Source of the DNA: Vandiemenella viatica
Lineage: Eukaryota; Arthropoda; Insecta; Orthoptera; Morabidae
DNA: 64,000 nucleotides
Assembly (NCBI GenBank): GCA_031002005.1
Contig: CM061920.1
Coordinates: 106,451,447 to 106,515,446 of the forward strand
Reading direction: 5' to 3'
How positions within the stretch are numbered: the first letter of the stretch is position 1; each line of letters starts with the position of its first letter. Positions 52,822-64,000 of the stretch are shown one piece after another. The notes under the pieces were generated by a model, which was given only the letters and a program-made list of their open reading frames with translations, did not search any database and was not told where the DNA came from. The position numbers and the translations under genes were made by a program.

Positions 52822-55800
52822 CAAATGTACCATAGAAATGGTCAAAGTTGAGATCGTTCCAGACTACCCTCGTAGGGATGCATCTTGCGATAGAGAATTA
52901 AACGGACGATATTTTTTCGGACGTTGAACACATGCATGGAACAGCTGCTCGCAGAGGCTCAAGCGAAATCGTACCGCCCACTCGCCGAGGATAAAAGGGC
53001 ACAGTGATACGAACATCCTCAGGAAGTACGAAGTTCTGGAGCAAGGACTCTTCATTCCACTGACACTCCAACAAAATAGGATCTCCGTGCGTGTTTTTTA
53101 ACTTTGACCTAACATATTATAGTAAACTTTTCCAATCATCTTCACTTATCTTAGCTGAGTGGTTGCTGCAATACTAGTCGTCGAATGCATAGTTAAATAT
53201 GTTTAAAATTGGTTTGGATGGAATCAAAACATTTTCCATGAGCATAAAATATTTAAAATTTAGCTCAAAAATTTAATTTTCATATGTGATTTTGAATGGA
53301 ATGTGAAGGTTGCGAGCAGAAATATTTACCGGAATACATGTGTAACTATGAACTGTATCATTGAATGTTTATAGGAAAAATTCTATTGCCGACAATGACG
53401 TCGATAAGTAATGTTAGATACTTTCTGGAAGTAGTAACTTTCTCCTACACCAATCGGACAAGGTAGAAATTATAGGATTTTAAAAAATAATAGTAACGTC
53501 AAGAAACCTGAAGCGATTGGGGCGTGTTAATGAGTTCTTCCACTGTGCTTTCATGTTTGTCTACAGCGATCTCTCGGAAAGTATAATTTTTAAAAGTCAA
53601 ACTGTTACTCACGGTATATACCTAAGGTCTTTAACGAGTAGTTCAGACAACATTTATTTGTACCTACCCTCCATACTTCCCTAAAAGTAGAAAACCTCGG
53701 TACATGCCTTGAGTAAGTTCAAAAGATTAATGGAAGTTCCTCTGGTGTACTATGGACCCACAAAAAATAAACGGTCTAGTACGGAGAATTTGTCGATATG
53801 GAGCAAAACGTGTCCTCTCTAGAGAATGGTGGGGGCGGGGGGGGGGGGGGAATACGTATACTGGTTCTACAGGTCGACGCCTGTATCCTAAATAAACACT
53901 ATTATCGTCACTAGAAAATTGCTAATTTTTCTTGAAAAAACAAAAATGTAACTAAAATCAAATAAGTGGATTTTTATTCGAAAACTATACTTAATTTCCT
54001 AGTCAGGGTTGTAGCAGTTAGATTTCATTAAAGATATGGTTCCATTCATGTTCTAGCTTATTACCGTCACTTTCCTCCAAATCACACTCTGTATTATACA
54101 TTTAGGTAAACGTTTATTTTTAGTTTGAAACCAGTTCACATTGTTTAATTTTAGATGTTTAAGGAGCGCTAAATTATGACACTAAAATAACTTTTTCCAA
54201 TTTTACAGCTACGTGGTTGGAAGAAGATTGTTTATTCTTAAAATACCAAAATATATTCATTTGAGCAAGAGTTCTATTTTAAGAATGTCACACAACATTA
54301 CTTACTTTTCCGACGTCTTCATTTTCTTCGATTTTTTGTGTTATGTTCTTATTTTATATTGCCTTCCTTGTTAAAATATCTACGTACTATTTTGAATATT
54401 GAAAGAATAAGAACCAAAAGCGACATATAATTAATTGCATAAAATAATGTCTCGAAGACGAGGCCCGACCATTCGAAAATTATGATCTAGTCCTAACCAA
54501 AATACGAAAATCAAACAGGTTTACAATACAAAATGTAAGTATAAACTAAATAATTTGTTAAAGAAGTGAGAGAGTGAAAACCTGGAGGTCCATTTGTCAA
54601 GAAGACATGAAGTAAGAATTTATTGCGGTTCCTGCTGCCCCAGCCCTCGCATAGGGCCTGGGAATGACGTCGGAGGACGCCGTCGAAACCCAGTCTTTTC
54701 CACGTCATCAAGCAGCATCGATTACGTTTCAGTGACACGCCGGGAACATGAAGTAGTTAACAAAACCAGTCTTATGTATGTATAGTTTCTTTCCGTGGAA
54801 ATAAAGCCTATGCTTGGAAGCAAGTATCAGCTGCTATTGCTATAGCTCGTGCTGCAGAGTATTGGGCAATGTTATTGCTTGATAGACGTCTCAAGTGAGG
54901 CTGCTGGGTTTGAATCGAGAACACGATTCTAAGGTGTTATTATGACGTATGCAACATATGACATTGCTCGCGTTCGTTAAAGGATATTGAACCCGATCTA
55001 AACTGCGCGGACAGTTCAAAATGTCCGAGGACGAATTATTTATTATTACAGAAATTCTAACGTAAATAAGCTAAACGTTTAGCAAATCCAAAGTGAACGT
55101 GAAAAGATAAAGCATGCAAATTAGTCATACCACGGCAGCTGTAAAAGTGATATCCATTATATAGATGAGGTTTATTCGAGCATAGCATACAGTACACGGT
55201 TTTATGTGTATTAGGTTACCTTCAAGTTATTTCTAACGTGACTTTCCTGCGCCTCTTTCCTGTGTTTCCATTTTTTAGTTTTTGCTATGATACGTTGTCA
55301 TTTCCCATTTACTATAAAAATATCAATCAATCTCGTGATACTAATAACACATTACATTCATCGTACTCTTTCTCCAACCACAATACACACACGTTTTAAG
55401 GAAGTTTCATTTCTTATGAAACGAGAATAAAGTTGTTGTGAATACTATTCGTTTGTTTACAAAAGTATTTATATCCATTTCGACAAATGAGTATTGAAGA
55501 AGATACATTTACGCAGACTCTTCGTGTACCAGCTGCGGCTCACCGATACGAATTCTGCACTGCTACATTAACGTGTCATTTATTGAAGCTATTCACTATC
55601 GTCGACTGTTACTGTTGTAGAGGATCAATCTCATAAATGTTTTGACAGTTTCTGCTTATTCGTTTTAGGGTACCGCAATCGAAAGGAAAGGAACTCCTAT
55701 TGTTATCACTGCGTTGTCTGTTTCCGTTACTTGCATCTAACTCGTAAACGAAATTTTAAAACTTCAAATTTGCATATTTTATGTTTCTTCGACCGAATAT

Positions 55801-55985
55801 CGCGTTTATAAGTTTCTAAAATTATAATATGAGTAAAGTGAGTAGAAAATAAAATTCTACCCTAATGTGTAGGGTATCGATGTTTAGCAGGGCTATAACT
55901 TTGGGGTTTTGTTTAGGGTTATTTTAGGTTGGTTTCGGTAGAAACTGCCATTAATGTTGTCACTTTTAGTGAATTTTTATCAGGA
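52822..55985. other. Unidentified stretch, CpG-richer, with a G run
   Basis: No exon of either host gene is recognised. G run at about 53829-53850. A GC-richer patch at 54590-54750 has open frames on both strands but no known domain. Confidence 0.4.
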
Positions 55986-55989
55986 ACAT

Positions 55990-56018
55990 CAAAAAAAAAA
56001 AAAAAAAAAAAAAAAAAA
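55990..56018 (+). repeat. Poly-A run
   Basis: About 28 consecutive A, following a 22-codon open stretch; may be a retroelement tail, but no body is recognisable upstream. Confidence 0.8.
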
Positions 56019-56749
56019 CGATTTACGCGGTACCGTGAATTTGTCTCCAATATCGACCATATGCTGTATTCAGACTGCAAACGCTAAAATACTTCCATGT
56101 TACAAAAGTAGCATCTTGCAAGAAAAACTAGCAGATGTTTCTATTTTGAGGTTACTTTGTCATAACCTATTGACAGAGCTCATAATTCAGAGCGCATTCC
56201 AGCCCAATGAAAGGAATAAATAGTACCTGGTAACCAGTTTGGAAATGAACGACAGAACGCGCCGTAACTAGAAGGGGCATGTGAGGATTGTGGAGTAGTC
56301 CACTAATCTGAAAATACATCTAGCATTGATTTTTCTGTCAGATAAGTGCAGTGTGACCTACCAAATCCATATGACAGAGTACGTACCCCAAATATTGAAA
56401 ATCTAAAAACGTGCTATGCTGGTTTATTTTTTCAAGGACAGTTTGGTCCACTTTTCGCAGCCAATAAAAATTAAAACAATGATGAAAACTGGCGTAACAT
56501 GTAAATGCTAATTTTGAATGCATGTGCTCGTTTCCTGATAAACGTGTTTCCCGCGGTCACTAGGTCGCATCATCGCATGATAGACAAGCACTGCTGGAGC
56601 CTTTCAACAGGTTGCAGTCGACTAATCACCCACTACATGCTAATAATGGCCTTAAAATACATCGAAAAGTATATCGAACATTTTATGACATTTTTAAAAT
56701 GCGAGCCCATGAACAAAAAATTGTTGTGCTACACACATTTTAAGCTCGC

Positions 56750-57252
56750 CTCCGATAGCTCAGTTGGCCGAGTTGGTGATGGTGTCCGGCGCTGACACGG
56801 GGTTAGCTTTTTCGAGTTCTAGTAATAAAAGAAATTTTCATCATCGGGTCTTGCTGGCGCTGTAGGAGATGTGGTAGCGCACAGTTCCTGATCAGCAACT
56901 CGTGTATCAAAGTCCTCGGTAAAATCCCAAAGTCTGCTCAATGGATATGGGTTGTTAGTGATTCATCGGTCGGAAGGGGACTTCTGGAAGAGTAGGCTTG
57001 AATGGGCTGGCACCGTGATTCACCCTCTCTCTCTGCCTTCTTTTATCTCTCATTCACAACACTACGCTGAACACATACACTAGCACAGTCATCCACACAT
57101 GTAACAATACTTACGAAACTGTAACACCGGGGAAGGTAATGGGAAGCCACGTCAGTTCATCTTCCAGACGTTCCCATGGAGGAATATGCTCCCCCCATCC
57201 TAACCGCTTACTCCCTGACGAAGGCAAGGCATTCAAATAATAATAATCTTAA
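56750..57252 (+). mobile_element. Second SINE type with tRNA-Tyr-like head
   Basis: Head CCTCCGATAGCTCAGTTGGC resembles the 5' end and A box of insect tRNA-Tyr. TTCGAGTTCT about 50 bases on is a decayed B box. A body of about 430 bp follows, ending with GGCAAGGCATTCAAATAATA and (AAT)n. No similarity to the more abundant SINE is visible. A functional tRNA is excluded by the poor acceptor stem and broken B box. Confidence 0.55.
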
Positions 57253-58292
57253 ACATGCAGCTTTAACATTCTTCCCGATTCAGTTGGGAGCGGTAGATGC
57301 GTAAGGAAATTTTGGTGCACGGCAGTGCACCCGCCAAGTCGAGTCACGGCGGCACTGCCTACCCGTTTCTCGAAGCGATTCGAGCCATTTTGAATTTCAA
57401 TTTCTTCGGTTGTATTCATGCTGCATGTCTCAAATTTCCGTTATGCATAGATATCAGCAATCTTGGCAAACATACTGAATTTTATTTCGTTACTGTTCTA
57501 AGTTCTGATGTTATTCGGTTGCAAACTTCAGCGACTTTGTCACTCACTGACTGACTGATGATCATCAAAACTCTTAGGTACTTCCCGTAGCCGTATAAAG
57601 CTGAAATTTGGCACGCAGATAACATTTTACCCACATATTACGAGAAAAGTCTGAAACTCTACCCCTAACATGAAATCGCTTTTCAATCTAATAACCTTAT
57701 ATAGCTCAGATTTTCATTGTAGAATGAGCTTACTAAGTTTAACTAATATGTTAAATTTTCCTTTTCTTACTTTGGAAGTTATTGAAATTCAAAATTTTAT
57801 TTCTACCACGACACACTGACATCAAAATTCCACTCTACTTCCAGTAATCCAACAGAAACAAGTAATTTGGTACACATATATAGTTTCATTCCTAAATCAT
57901 AAGAAAAATCTAATATTCGAGTTTTTCCACCCGTATTTATTTAATTACAATCCAAAACATGAAAAATTGTGGCACATATTTGCGGCTTAATTGCTTTACT
58001 CCGGATGAAGCTATATGCCTGAGAATTTTTTAATGCATTTAACTAATATCTTAAATTTTAATTTGCTCCTATGATTGGTTTGAAAGTTACTAATAATTTA
58101 TTTATGGTAGTAGTTAAACCAACGGCAATCTACATTGCTCGGCTACGGCGCACACCCATTGTTTTCAGAGAGTGCGGCATTCTTGGTAACGTATATAGAT
58201 GTCTTCAATTCTGAAATGTTCTATTTTCAAATGGAATCATTACATTTAAGCAGCGATTCAGAATAACGTATAAACTTACACAAAGAAATAAG
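57253..58292. other. Interspersed-repeat-like stretch
   Basis: Phrases such as GCTGAAATTTGGCACGCAGA (57600) and GGTACACATATATAGTTTC (57870) are typical of dispersed insect repeats. No coding signal, and termini not defined. Confidence 0.35.
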
Positions 58293-58870
58293 ATCCCACA
58301 AAAACAATTCTTGTAAAAATAAGCCAAGTCTCGTGCTCGTGTAGTGACAAAAAGTTATGAGATCTTCTTCTGAGCCAAGTCTACACTTTACAGTGTGTAT
58401 TCACTTCACTTTGTGAAACAGAATGGTTTCTCTCGGTGTCATTGATCATTTATTTGGAATTTTTTAAAAAATCTGGTGTCTTGGCCATTATGTACGTCGT
58501 AATTTTTACTAAAATTAAAGGAATAATATATACTTGTCAAATTCTAAAAAGAGCGAGGAAAATCTTGGCTTTAATGTATTTGTAAGTTTGACGAAGCAAC
58601 ACATTTAAGGTAACTAAAACATTGCGTGCATAATGGCCAAGTTGCCAGATTTATTTATTTATTTTTTTTTTTTTTTTTTATTTTTTTTTTTTTTTTTTAA
58701 CTCTAAATAAGTGATCAATGACACCGAAAGAAACCATTCTGTTTCACAGATTGAAGTTAATACACTTAGTCTTTAAAGTGTAGACGTGGCTCAGAAGGAG
58801 ATCTCATAACTTATTTTCACTAAACGAGCACGAGACTTGGCTTATTTTTACGAGAATTTTTTTGTGGGAT
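58293..58870. mobile_element. Large foldback (inverted-repeat) element
   Basis: Left arm from ATCCCACAAAAACAATTCTT through AATAAGCCAAGTCTCGTGCT, GAGCCAAGTCTACACTTTAC and ATGGTTTCTCTCGGTGTCAT to CTTGGCCATTATG (about 200 bp). The right arm, from about 58630 to 58870, is its inverted complement with moderate divergence and an added T-rich tract (58660-58698). No transposase. A half-copy lies at 19248-19450. Confidence 0.88.
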
Positions 58871-60638
58871 ATAGTATTTCCACTGCAATTGTATCCGCAG
58901 TTCCTTAACCTGTGATCAGGCGTGCAGTGCTGGGAACACGATCCCCCGTGCAATCGACCGCAGATCGACCTTGGCTCTTCCCTTGACGTGAGTAAGGACG
59001 CACTCATCAGCAGGCGGTCGCTGTCCAACCACATGGGCAGAATTTCTACCGCGGGCCACTACATGAAATATTGGTGCAAGAGTGCCACTTCCGCTGATGC
59101 ATCTAATAAGCCCTGAGCTGACTGGTAAACGTGATGGCGGTAACTGGCTGTCCAACCGCTGGCTGGTGTTAATTTGATAAATGGTTTCCCTGACGCAATT
59201 AGTTGTTTCATACGATTCCTGTGAATTAAAACGGGCACCTCTATTCGCGGTCATTTTTCTGTACAATGCGATCGTTCTAGAAATAAGTGGTCTTCAAGGA
59301 TGTGCAGAACCAAACAGCCCTTTTCGTAACTAGCGAATGGGAATGAATTTTAATTAATATCTTCAAAACTTCTTTTCAAACGTCAGTAACAGTAAACGCG
59401 CTAGAATTGTTACAGCATATTTGACATTAATCACTGGATTACTACAGGAAGTTCCTTAATCAGAGTTCATAACTCATTAATTCGTGTCTGTCCTTCGCAG
59501 ATTATTCGATACAACAAATTTAGTTAGGTTGCAATTCACTAACGTGAGTAGTGAAATGGTTTTAATAGGGAATAATGCATTTCCATCGAAATTAGTTTGA
59601 TGACTTTCTCATCCCGAACTGACGTGGTGGTAAACAATCGCGAACTTTCATTCTGAGGTTTAACATACCACATTATTTACTACTGGTTGACGAAACATTC
59701 CATCTAAGTTGTTCTATTTCTTCAGCTCTTTCATACGTAGTAAACTAGCCATTTGTAAAACTTCATACCATTGTTTTAGTATCAAATTTTTTCAAGGAAT
59801 TACTTTGAGACAGTAGCCATGTTGGCCGAGGTTGGTGTACGGTGCTTTGTACGTTGTTCGTGGCAAAATAATTTTCCACTTGACCAGCAGGATAGTAAAT
59901 GTAGTGGTGCAATATTTCTAATCATCTATACCCCGCCGAAGTAAGTATCTAGTTTGGGAATAGGATACTGTTGATAGTGTATCATCCTGTCCCTACTTTC
60001 ACACAAAACAAAGCAAAACGCTGCTCTTAATAATATTCATTAGAGACATCTATCCTCATACAACATTTAGACACTGGGAGGAAAGGAACTTGCGGCCACG
60101 CCCAGCACCTATCCTGCAAGAGGATGCAACCAGCTGACCACACCTGTTGGAGTCACAGAACCTACACTCCAGCTGTGAAAACAATCTTTTGTTTTCTTCA
60201 GTATTTTATAACTTATTCCGCAGCGGAAAAGGAATATTTCTTCTATATTATGTTGTTTCCTGTAAACGTCTTTGGATTCGCTATCAGAATTGAAAAACAT
60301 ACTTCACTTGTTCACTTATATTCCACTTATTTGTCAACGGATTTTTTTTTTTTTTTTTTTTACGTAGTACACTGTGCTGTTGCGCCATGGTCTCACCAAC
60401 TATGGTGTCTTTTAAACTTTTACTTCTCTACATACAACAGCATAATTTGCGAAGGTCTTCGGTTGGTCCAGGCCTTCAGCTGCATCAAGTCCTGCATAAA
60501 GTGCCAGTTCAGATGTAAGTTGTGACTCATCACTAGAGACTTAGAAAGGAGAACGTCGGCAAAAGACGTTCAATATCGAATTCATCTGCAAACGACACCG
60601 AAATAAGAACAGTTTCATAAGTATTTAGCTTCTTTGTT
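58871..60638. other. Unidentified stretch with GC-rich patch
   Basis: 58900-59270 is GC-richer and open on the minus strand for 116 codons (58916-59266); no family recognised and no splice context. A T run lies at 60343-60361. Nothing else is supported. Confidence 0.35.
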
Positions 60639-60646
60639 TTCTAAAC

Positions 60647-61526
60647 CAGCGGTTCCTAAAAGGTGGTCCGCAGAACCCTGGGGTTTGTAAGGAAACACAG
60701 TCCCTTACATTTTTTTGTTTGTATTATTTCAGTTTTATTCTTTTCTATATATATATTTAATGGTCAGAATTTTTGTATTTAATTTCTTTTATTTTTGTAA
60801 AAGAAAAGAAATAATAGTTGTTATGCAAGAGCAAAGAGTAGTCTGTTTAAAGTACTTCTTTGGGGGACAGAAAAAGAGCAAGTCCGTAGGAAAAAAGATG
60901 TGAATGTAGCGGACGAATTGTGCTTCGAAATATTCTGTTAATATGTTGAATGAATGCTGAAAGTAAATGTTATTTGTGGTTAAAAAAAAATGAGTAACAA
61001 TAAAAGATATTATCTTTACAGGTTTCGCGGAAGGGTCGCAGGGGTTCCGTATTCCTTCCAAGAATTAAATGAAATATTCGTTCAAAAGAGTCATAACCGT
61101 GCCATGAGAAGGCTATCATGGTTTTTCTTCCGTTTGTGATGACTTACCGGTGCGAGACTGGTTTTTCAGCTTACGCTTACACCAAAAACAAGTACAGAAA
61201 CAGACTGGATGCAGCTCGAGATCTTCGCGTTCAATTGTCAAACATCAAGTATAATTCTAGTGCTATTATAAGTAAACATGTGAAAAAAATTTCATTCGGC
61301 ACACAATATAATTACCTTGTATTATCTTGTACGATAAATGTTTTATAATATTAATAATAATTTTGTCATTTATCATTTATTCTTTCTTTTAAAGTCAAAC
61401 ATGAAAATATTCAAACTACAAACAGTAACTTTTGTTATAAAAAAAATGGGGATCCAAAAAGTATGATCAATTAGGGTTCCGTGGACAAAATAATAATAAT
61501 AATAATAATAATAATGGAAGCCGCTG
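60647..61526 (+). mobile_element. hAT element remnant with 8-bp target duplication
   Basis: Left end CAGCGGTTCCTAAAAGGTGG then TCCGCAGAACCC; the right end read inward is CAGCGGCTTCC, then an (ATT)n insertion, then GTCCACGGAACCCTAATT. TTCTAAAC occurs at 60639-60646 and 61527-61534, a perfect 8-bp duplication as expected for hAT. The interior (61118-61290) encodes CETGFSAYAYTKNKYRNRLD and LRVQLSNIKYN, the C-terminal end of a ZBED5/SCAND3-like hAT transposase. Most of the transposase is deleted; 880 bp. Confidence 0.93.
61150..61290 (+). pseudogene. hAT transposase C-terminal fragment
   Basis: Frame with RCETGFSAYAYTKNKYRNRL and ARDLRVQLSNIKYN, matching the C-terminal motif of ZBED-type hAT transposases. 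The BED finger, catalytic core and most of the dimerisation region are missing. Confidence 0.75.
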
Positions 61527-61789
61527 TTCTAAACACAGTATATAAAACAGTCTCCAATACTGGGAGCATTAAAGCTTCCAGATTTAATAATTTGAATGTC
61601 TCAACAGCTTTTTGATCCACGTGGGGATGTAAACAAAAGCTCATTACAACCGCATGGACACACCCCTCTCTCACAATTGACACATAACCCCGCTTCCCGG
61701 CGTTCAACGAGGACCACTCGTCTCCATCCAAATTATAATACTCATACCGAATGTGGTGGATGGACGCCAATGATCTGTACATTCGGATG

Positions 61790-61985
61790 GATCTGGTTTA
61801 GAATCCTCGTCCGGCAATCCAGTTTTGGGTTTTCCATGGATTCCTCAAATCACTCCAGGCGAATTCCTGGATGGTTCCCTCAATGGTCATAGCATAATTC
61901 CTTCCCCTTCCTTGCACCCAGTCCTTTCCCGCCTCTAATAATCTCGATATCGACGAGTGATAAAGTCATCAAAACATTGACATTG
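61790..61985 (+). mobile_element. SINE, older subfamily, head-truncated
   Basis: GTTTAGAATCCTCGTCCGGC, AATCCAGTTTTGGGTTTTCC, CTCAAATCACTCCAGGCGAA, TAGCATAATTCCTTCCCCTT and tail CCTCTAATAATCTCGATATC with GACGAGTGATAAAG. Confidence 0.85.
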
Positions 61986-62569
61986 GTTGACAATTTGACA
62001 TTATCCCAACAGCACTTGACTCTGCAGCTATAGGTCTAACTTCCACTGCATAGCAATATGTAAAATACCACTGACACAGTCAGCCCAGTAGGTGCCTTAC
62101 CTGCCCTCGCGGAACGGGCGTGTCTATCGTTGATCCTGCCGCTGCGACTTCAGCCACAGCCAACAAACCAAAGGACGCCCATTGGCTCCTTACAGTATTT
62201 AGAAAGAAACAAATGAACGATCAAATTAAAATCAGTAGTTGTTTGGTGTAGCGTCTGGTCAATGGCTGACAAATTCGATCGTTGATACAACAGACTAATT
62301 TTCTTGAAAGCTGACTTTCCGGAACAGTTATCCAGGCCCACCCAGCCTGCTTACAATGAGTATAAAGGGGAAACTCATTGTAAGGGTAAAGATGGCCTGA
62401 GTGACGCACTGACTTAATGCCTACTACTCGTACTTTGTGCCTCAGCACTTGGTTCATTAAGGCGGGATGATTACTTTCACTTTTCACTTCAGCTTATTTA
62501 AATTTCTCAGAATCGACACATCACATGCCTAGTCAACATACTCAAGTATTTCAATAAAAATATGGGCCT

Positions 62570-62945
62570 ACTAGCTGATACCCGCGACTTCCTACGCGTG
62601 GATTAAGAATTTCTTTATTAGAACTGAATAAAGAAAGTTGTTGGCAACGAAGGATTGGTCTCAAACAACACCGAGTTGGCATAATATGACAGGAAAGCTA
62701 TCACTATATCATTCTACCGTCGAACCTGTCCCTTGAAGAGAATCAATTTCCAACATATTTCTGTCACCATTCGATAAATTCTCAAAATTTCGTGACTACA
62801 ACTGTTAATCATACCGAAAAAAATGTCCTGTGCCCTTCCTACAGATTTTCTTGTCAAATTCCATCTATATCGATATAGCGATTTAGTCGTCAAAACGTAA
62901 CAAAACGACAGACTACTTCCGCATTTATAGTATTATTACTGCAGA

Positions 62946-62995
<50 letters not shown>

Positions 62996-63480
62996 TGCGA
63001 ACAACCCCTGAGGGATCATTATAACGTAAAAAAGTGTACACCTACAGCATTCCAAGGCTACCTACGATTTGCCACGCATTGAACCCCTAAATTTGTGATA
63101 TCTACTGTTTAACATTCAATCCGAATAACCGACGGTCCAGGCGTGACTCTTACGATCAAAAACCATTTTTAAAAAACTTTGCCTGCACGGAGATTTGAAC
63201 CGGAGACAATGATCCAATCAACAGTACAGAGACCTACACATCCTACGCGTCTGTCTATCACAGTTCAGTAATTTTTCGAAATTATAAGACAACATGTATT
63301 ATTTATACAGAAAAATTTTCAACCAAATGTAGACAGTACTTTTCTCCTTGTTTCAAAGGATAAGTGTGCAAACTTTCATCGAAATCGGATGAAAACTGTG
63401 AATTTGTATGAAGAACAAACAAACCAACAAACAAATATTCATGTTTATAAATATAGCCTATATGTATAGTGAAAGGTATT
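62570..63480 (+). repeat. Insect interspersed repeat with CA microsatellite
   Basis: Starts TACTAGCTGATACCCGCGAC then TTCCTACGCGTGG, and ends with TTCATCGAAATCGGATGAAA and an AAACAAACCAACAAACAAAT stretch before ATTTATAAATATAG. Head and tail phrases of this style bracket widespread insect repeats. The interior holds (CA)n at about 62947-62992. Confidence 0.5.
62947..62992 (+). repeat. (CA)n microsatellite
   Basis: About 23 CA units without interruption. Confidence 0.97.
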
Positions 63481-63957
63481 CGCCAGTCTCGCTTGTCAGC
63501 CACACAGTCTGACGTAACACTATTGATGCCACCTGTCGGAGCCGAGTACAATACACCCAATCAACAGACTGCATGTCATCCCACCTCGTCGTCCAGGTGT
63601 TGACTTACGTAATGCTGGTTACGACTCGGCATAAGCGAGAATTAATATGGACAGCAGTCTCTCGTGGTCTCGTTTCGCTACCACCAAATACGACGAAGTG
63701 GCCATTCCCCTCAACGAGCCAGGTAGACGCAGAGGCGAGGAATGGGAGCGGATCGCAGAGAAAGGCAACACATACTACCGACCAGCGTTACTCAACTACT
63801 GAGGAGCGGTTCACGAGAGACTAAGTCCGTATACCCAAACAGGACTCAGTACATGGTCTCCTGCCATACACCTTCTTTCGTCTCTGATTTCTATACCATA
63901 CCCAGTTATTTATTAATAGAATTCTTCTAATCTCCTTTGAACATTTCTATCCTTCCA

Positions 63958-64000
63958 ACCAACCGAGCGTGTTGAGCGACTGGTAACGCTGTTACCTCGC
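63958..64000 (+). mobile_element. SINE head cut by window end
   Basis: AACCGAGCGTGTTGAGCGAC and TGGTAACGCTGTTACCTCGC correspond to the A-box region and start of the abundant SINE. The remainder lies outside the window. The segment 63480-63957 before it shows no supported feature. Confidence 0.6.

Noticed and set aside
52864..53055. 63-codon minus-strand frame considered as an upstream RIOK1 exon
   Set aside because: None of the RIO1 kinase motifs (GKEANVY, KIYKTS, HADLSEFN) are present.
56750..56824. Possible functional tRNA-Tyr gene
   Set aside because: The A-box region is good, but the B box and acceptor stem are degenerate and a SINE-like body follows.
60124..60525. 133-codon open frame
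   Set aside because: Contains a poly-T tract translated as a Phe run; no domain, splice context or homology recognised.

Overview
This is nuclear DNA from an animal, almost certainly an insect. It is AT-rich, has spliced genes with GT..AG introns up to about 10 kb, and most of the recognisable sequence is transposable-element debris. The large introns, the tRNA-derived SINE with a GGTTCGAATCC-type B box, and the mix of LINE, Penelope, mariner and hAT remnants suggest a large-genome hemimetabolous insect; that placement is inference. No bacterial-type operon, CRISPR array or intact tRNA/rRNA gene is visible.
Two host genes are supported, and they converge. (1) Plus strand, 1465-14031: the last five coding exons of an ABCG-family half-transporter (ABCG1/ABCG4-like). 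They encode the linker and the whole transmembrane domain; the nucleotide-binding half lies left of the window. (2) Minus strand, 45943 down to 31571: the last four coding exons of the RIO1 protein kinase (RIOK1), a 40S ribosome maturation factor. They run from just after the catalytic loop to the basic C-terminus. The preceding RIOK1 exon is not visible; it may lie in the 1,000-base N gap (47500-48499) or beyond.
Layout: 1-14031, ABCG exons, with LINE fragments, a SINE and MITEs in the introns. 14032-31570, intergenic: nested MITE and SINE, several copies of one LINE family (LINE-A), a 253-bp near-perfect palindrome, and the longest LINE-A copy, split by two SINEs with target-site duplications. 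31571-45943, RIOK1; its 10.1-kb intron holds a mariner transposase pseudogene, a dead Penelope-like element (PLE) with pseudo-LTR structure, a small hAT-type MITE and a fragment of a repetitive arthropod gene. 45944-64000: no host exon recognised; SINEs, an RTE-like LINE, foldback repeats, an 880-bp hAT remnant with perfect 8-bp target duplications, and an insect interspersed repeat.
The two host genes have no evident functional link. I did not find a convincing undescribed system. The most interesting signals are structural: the palindrome, the PLE tandem/inverted organisation with a lost RT catalytic Asp, nested insertions with clean target duplications, and a shared GAAATATTG-containing motif at several retroelement ends.
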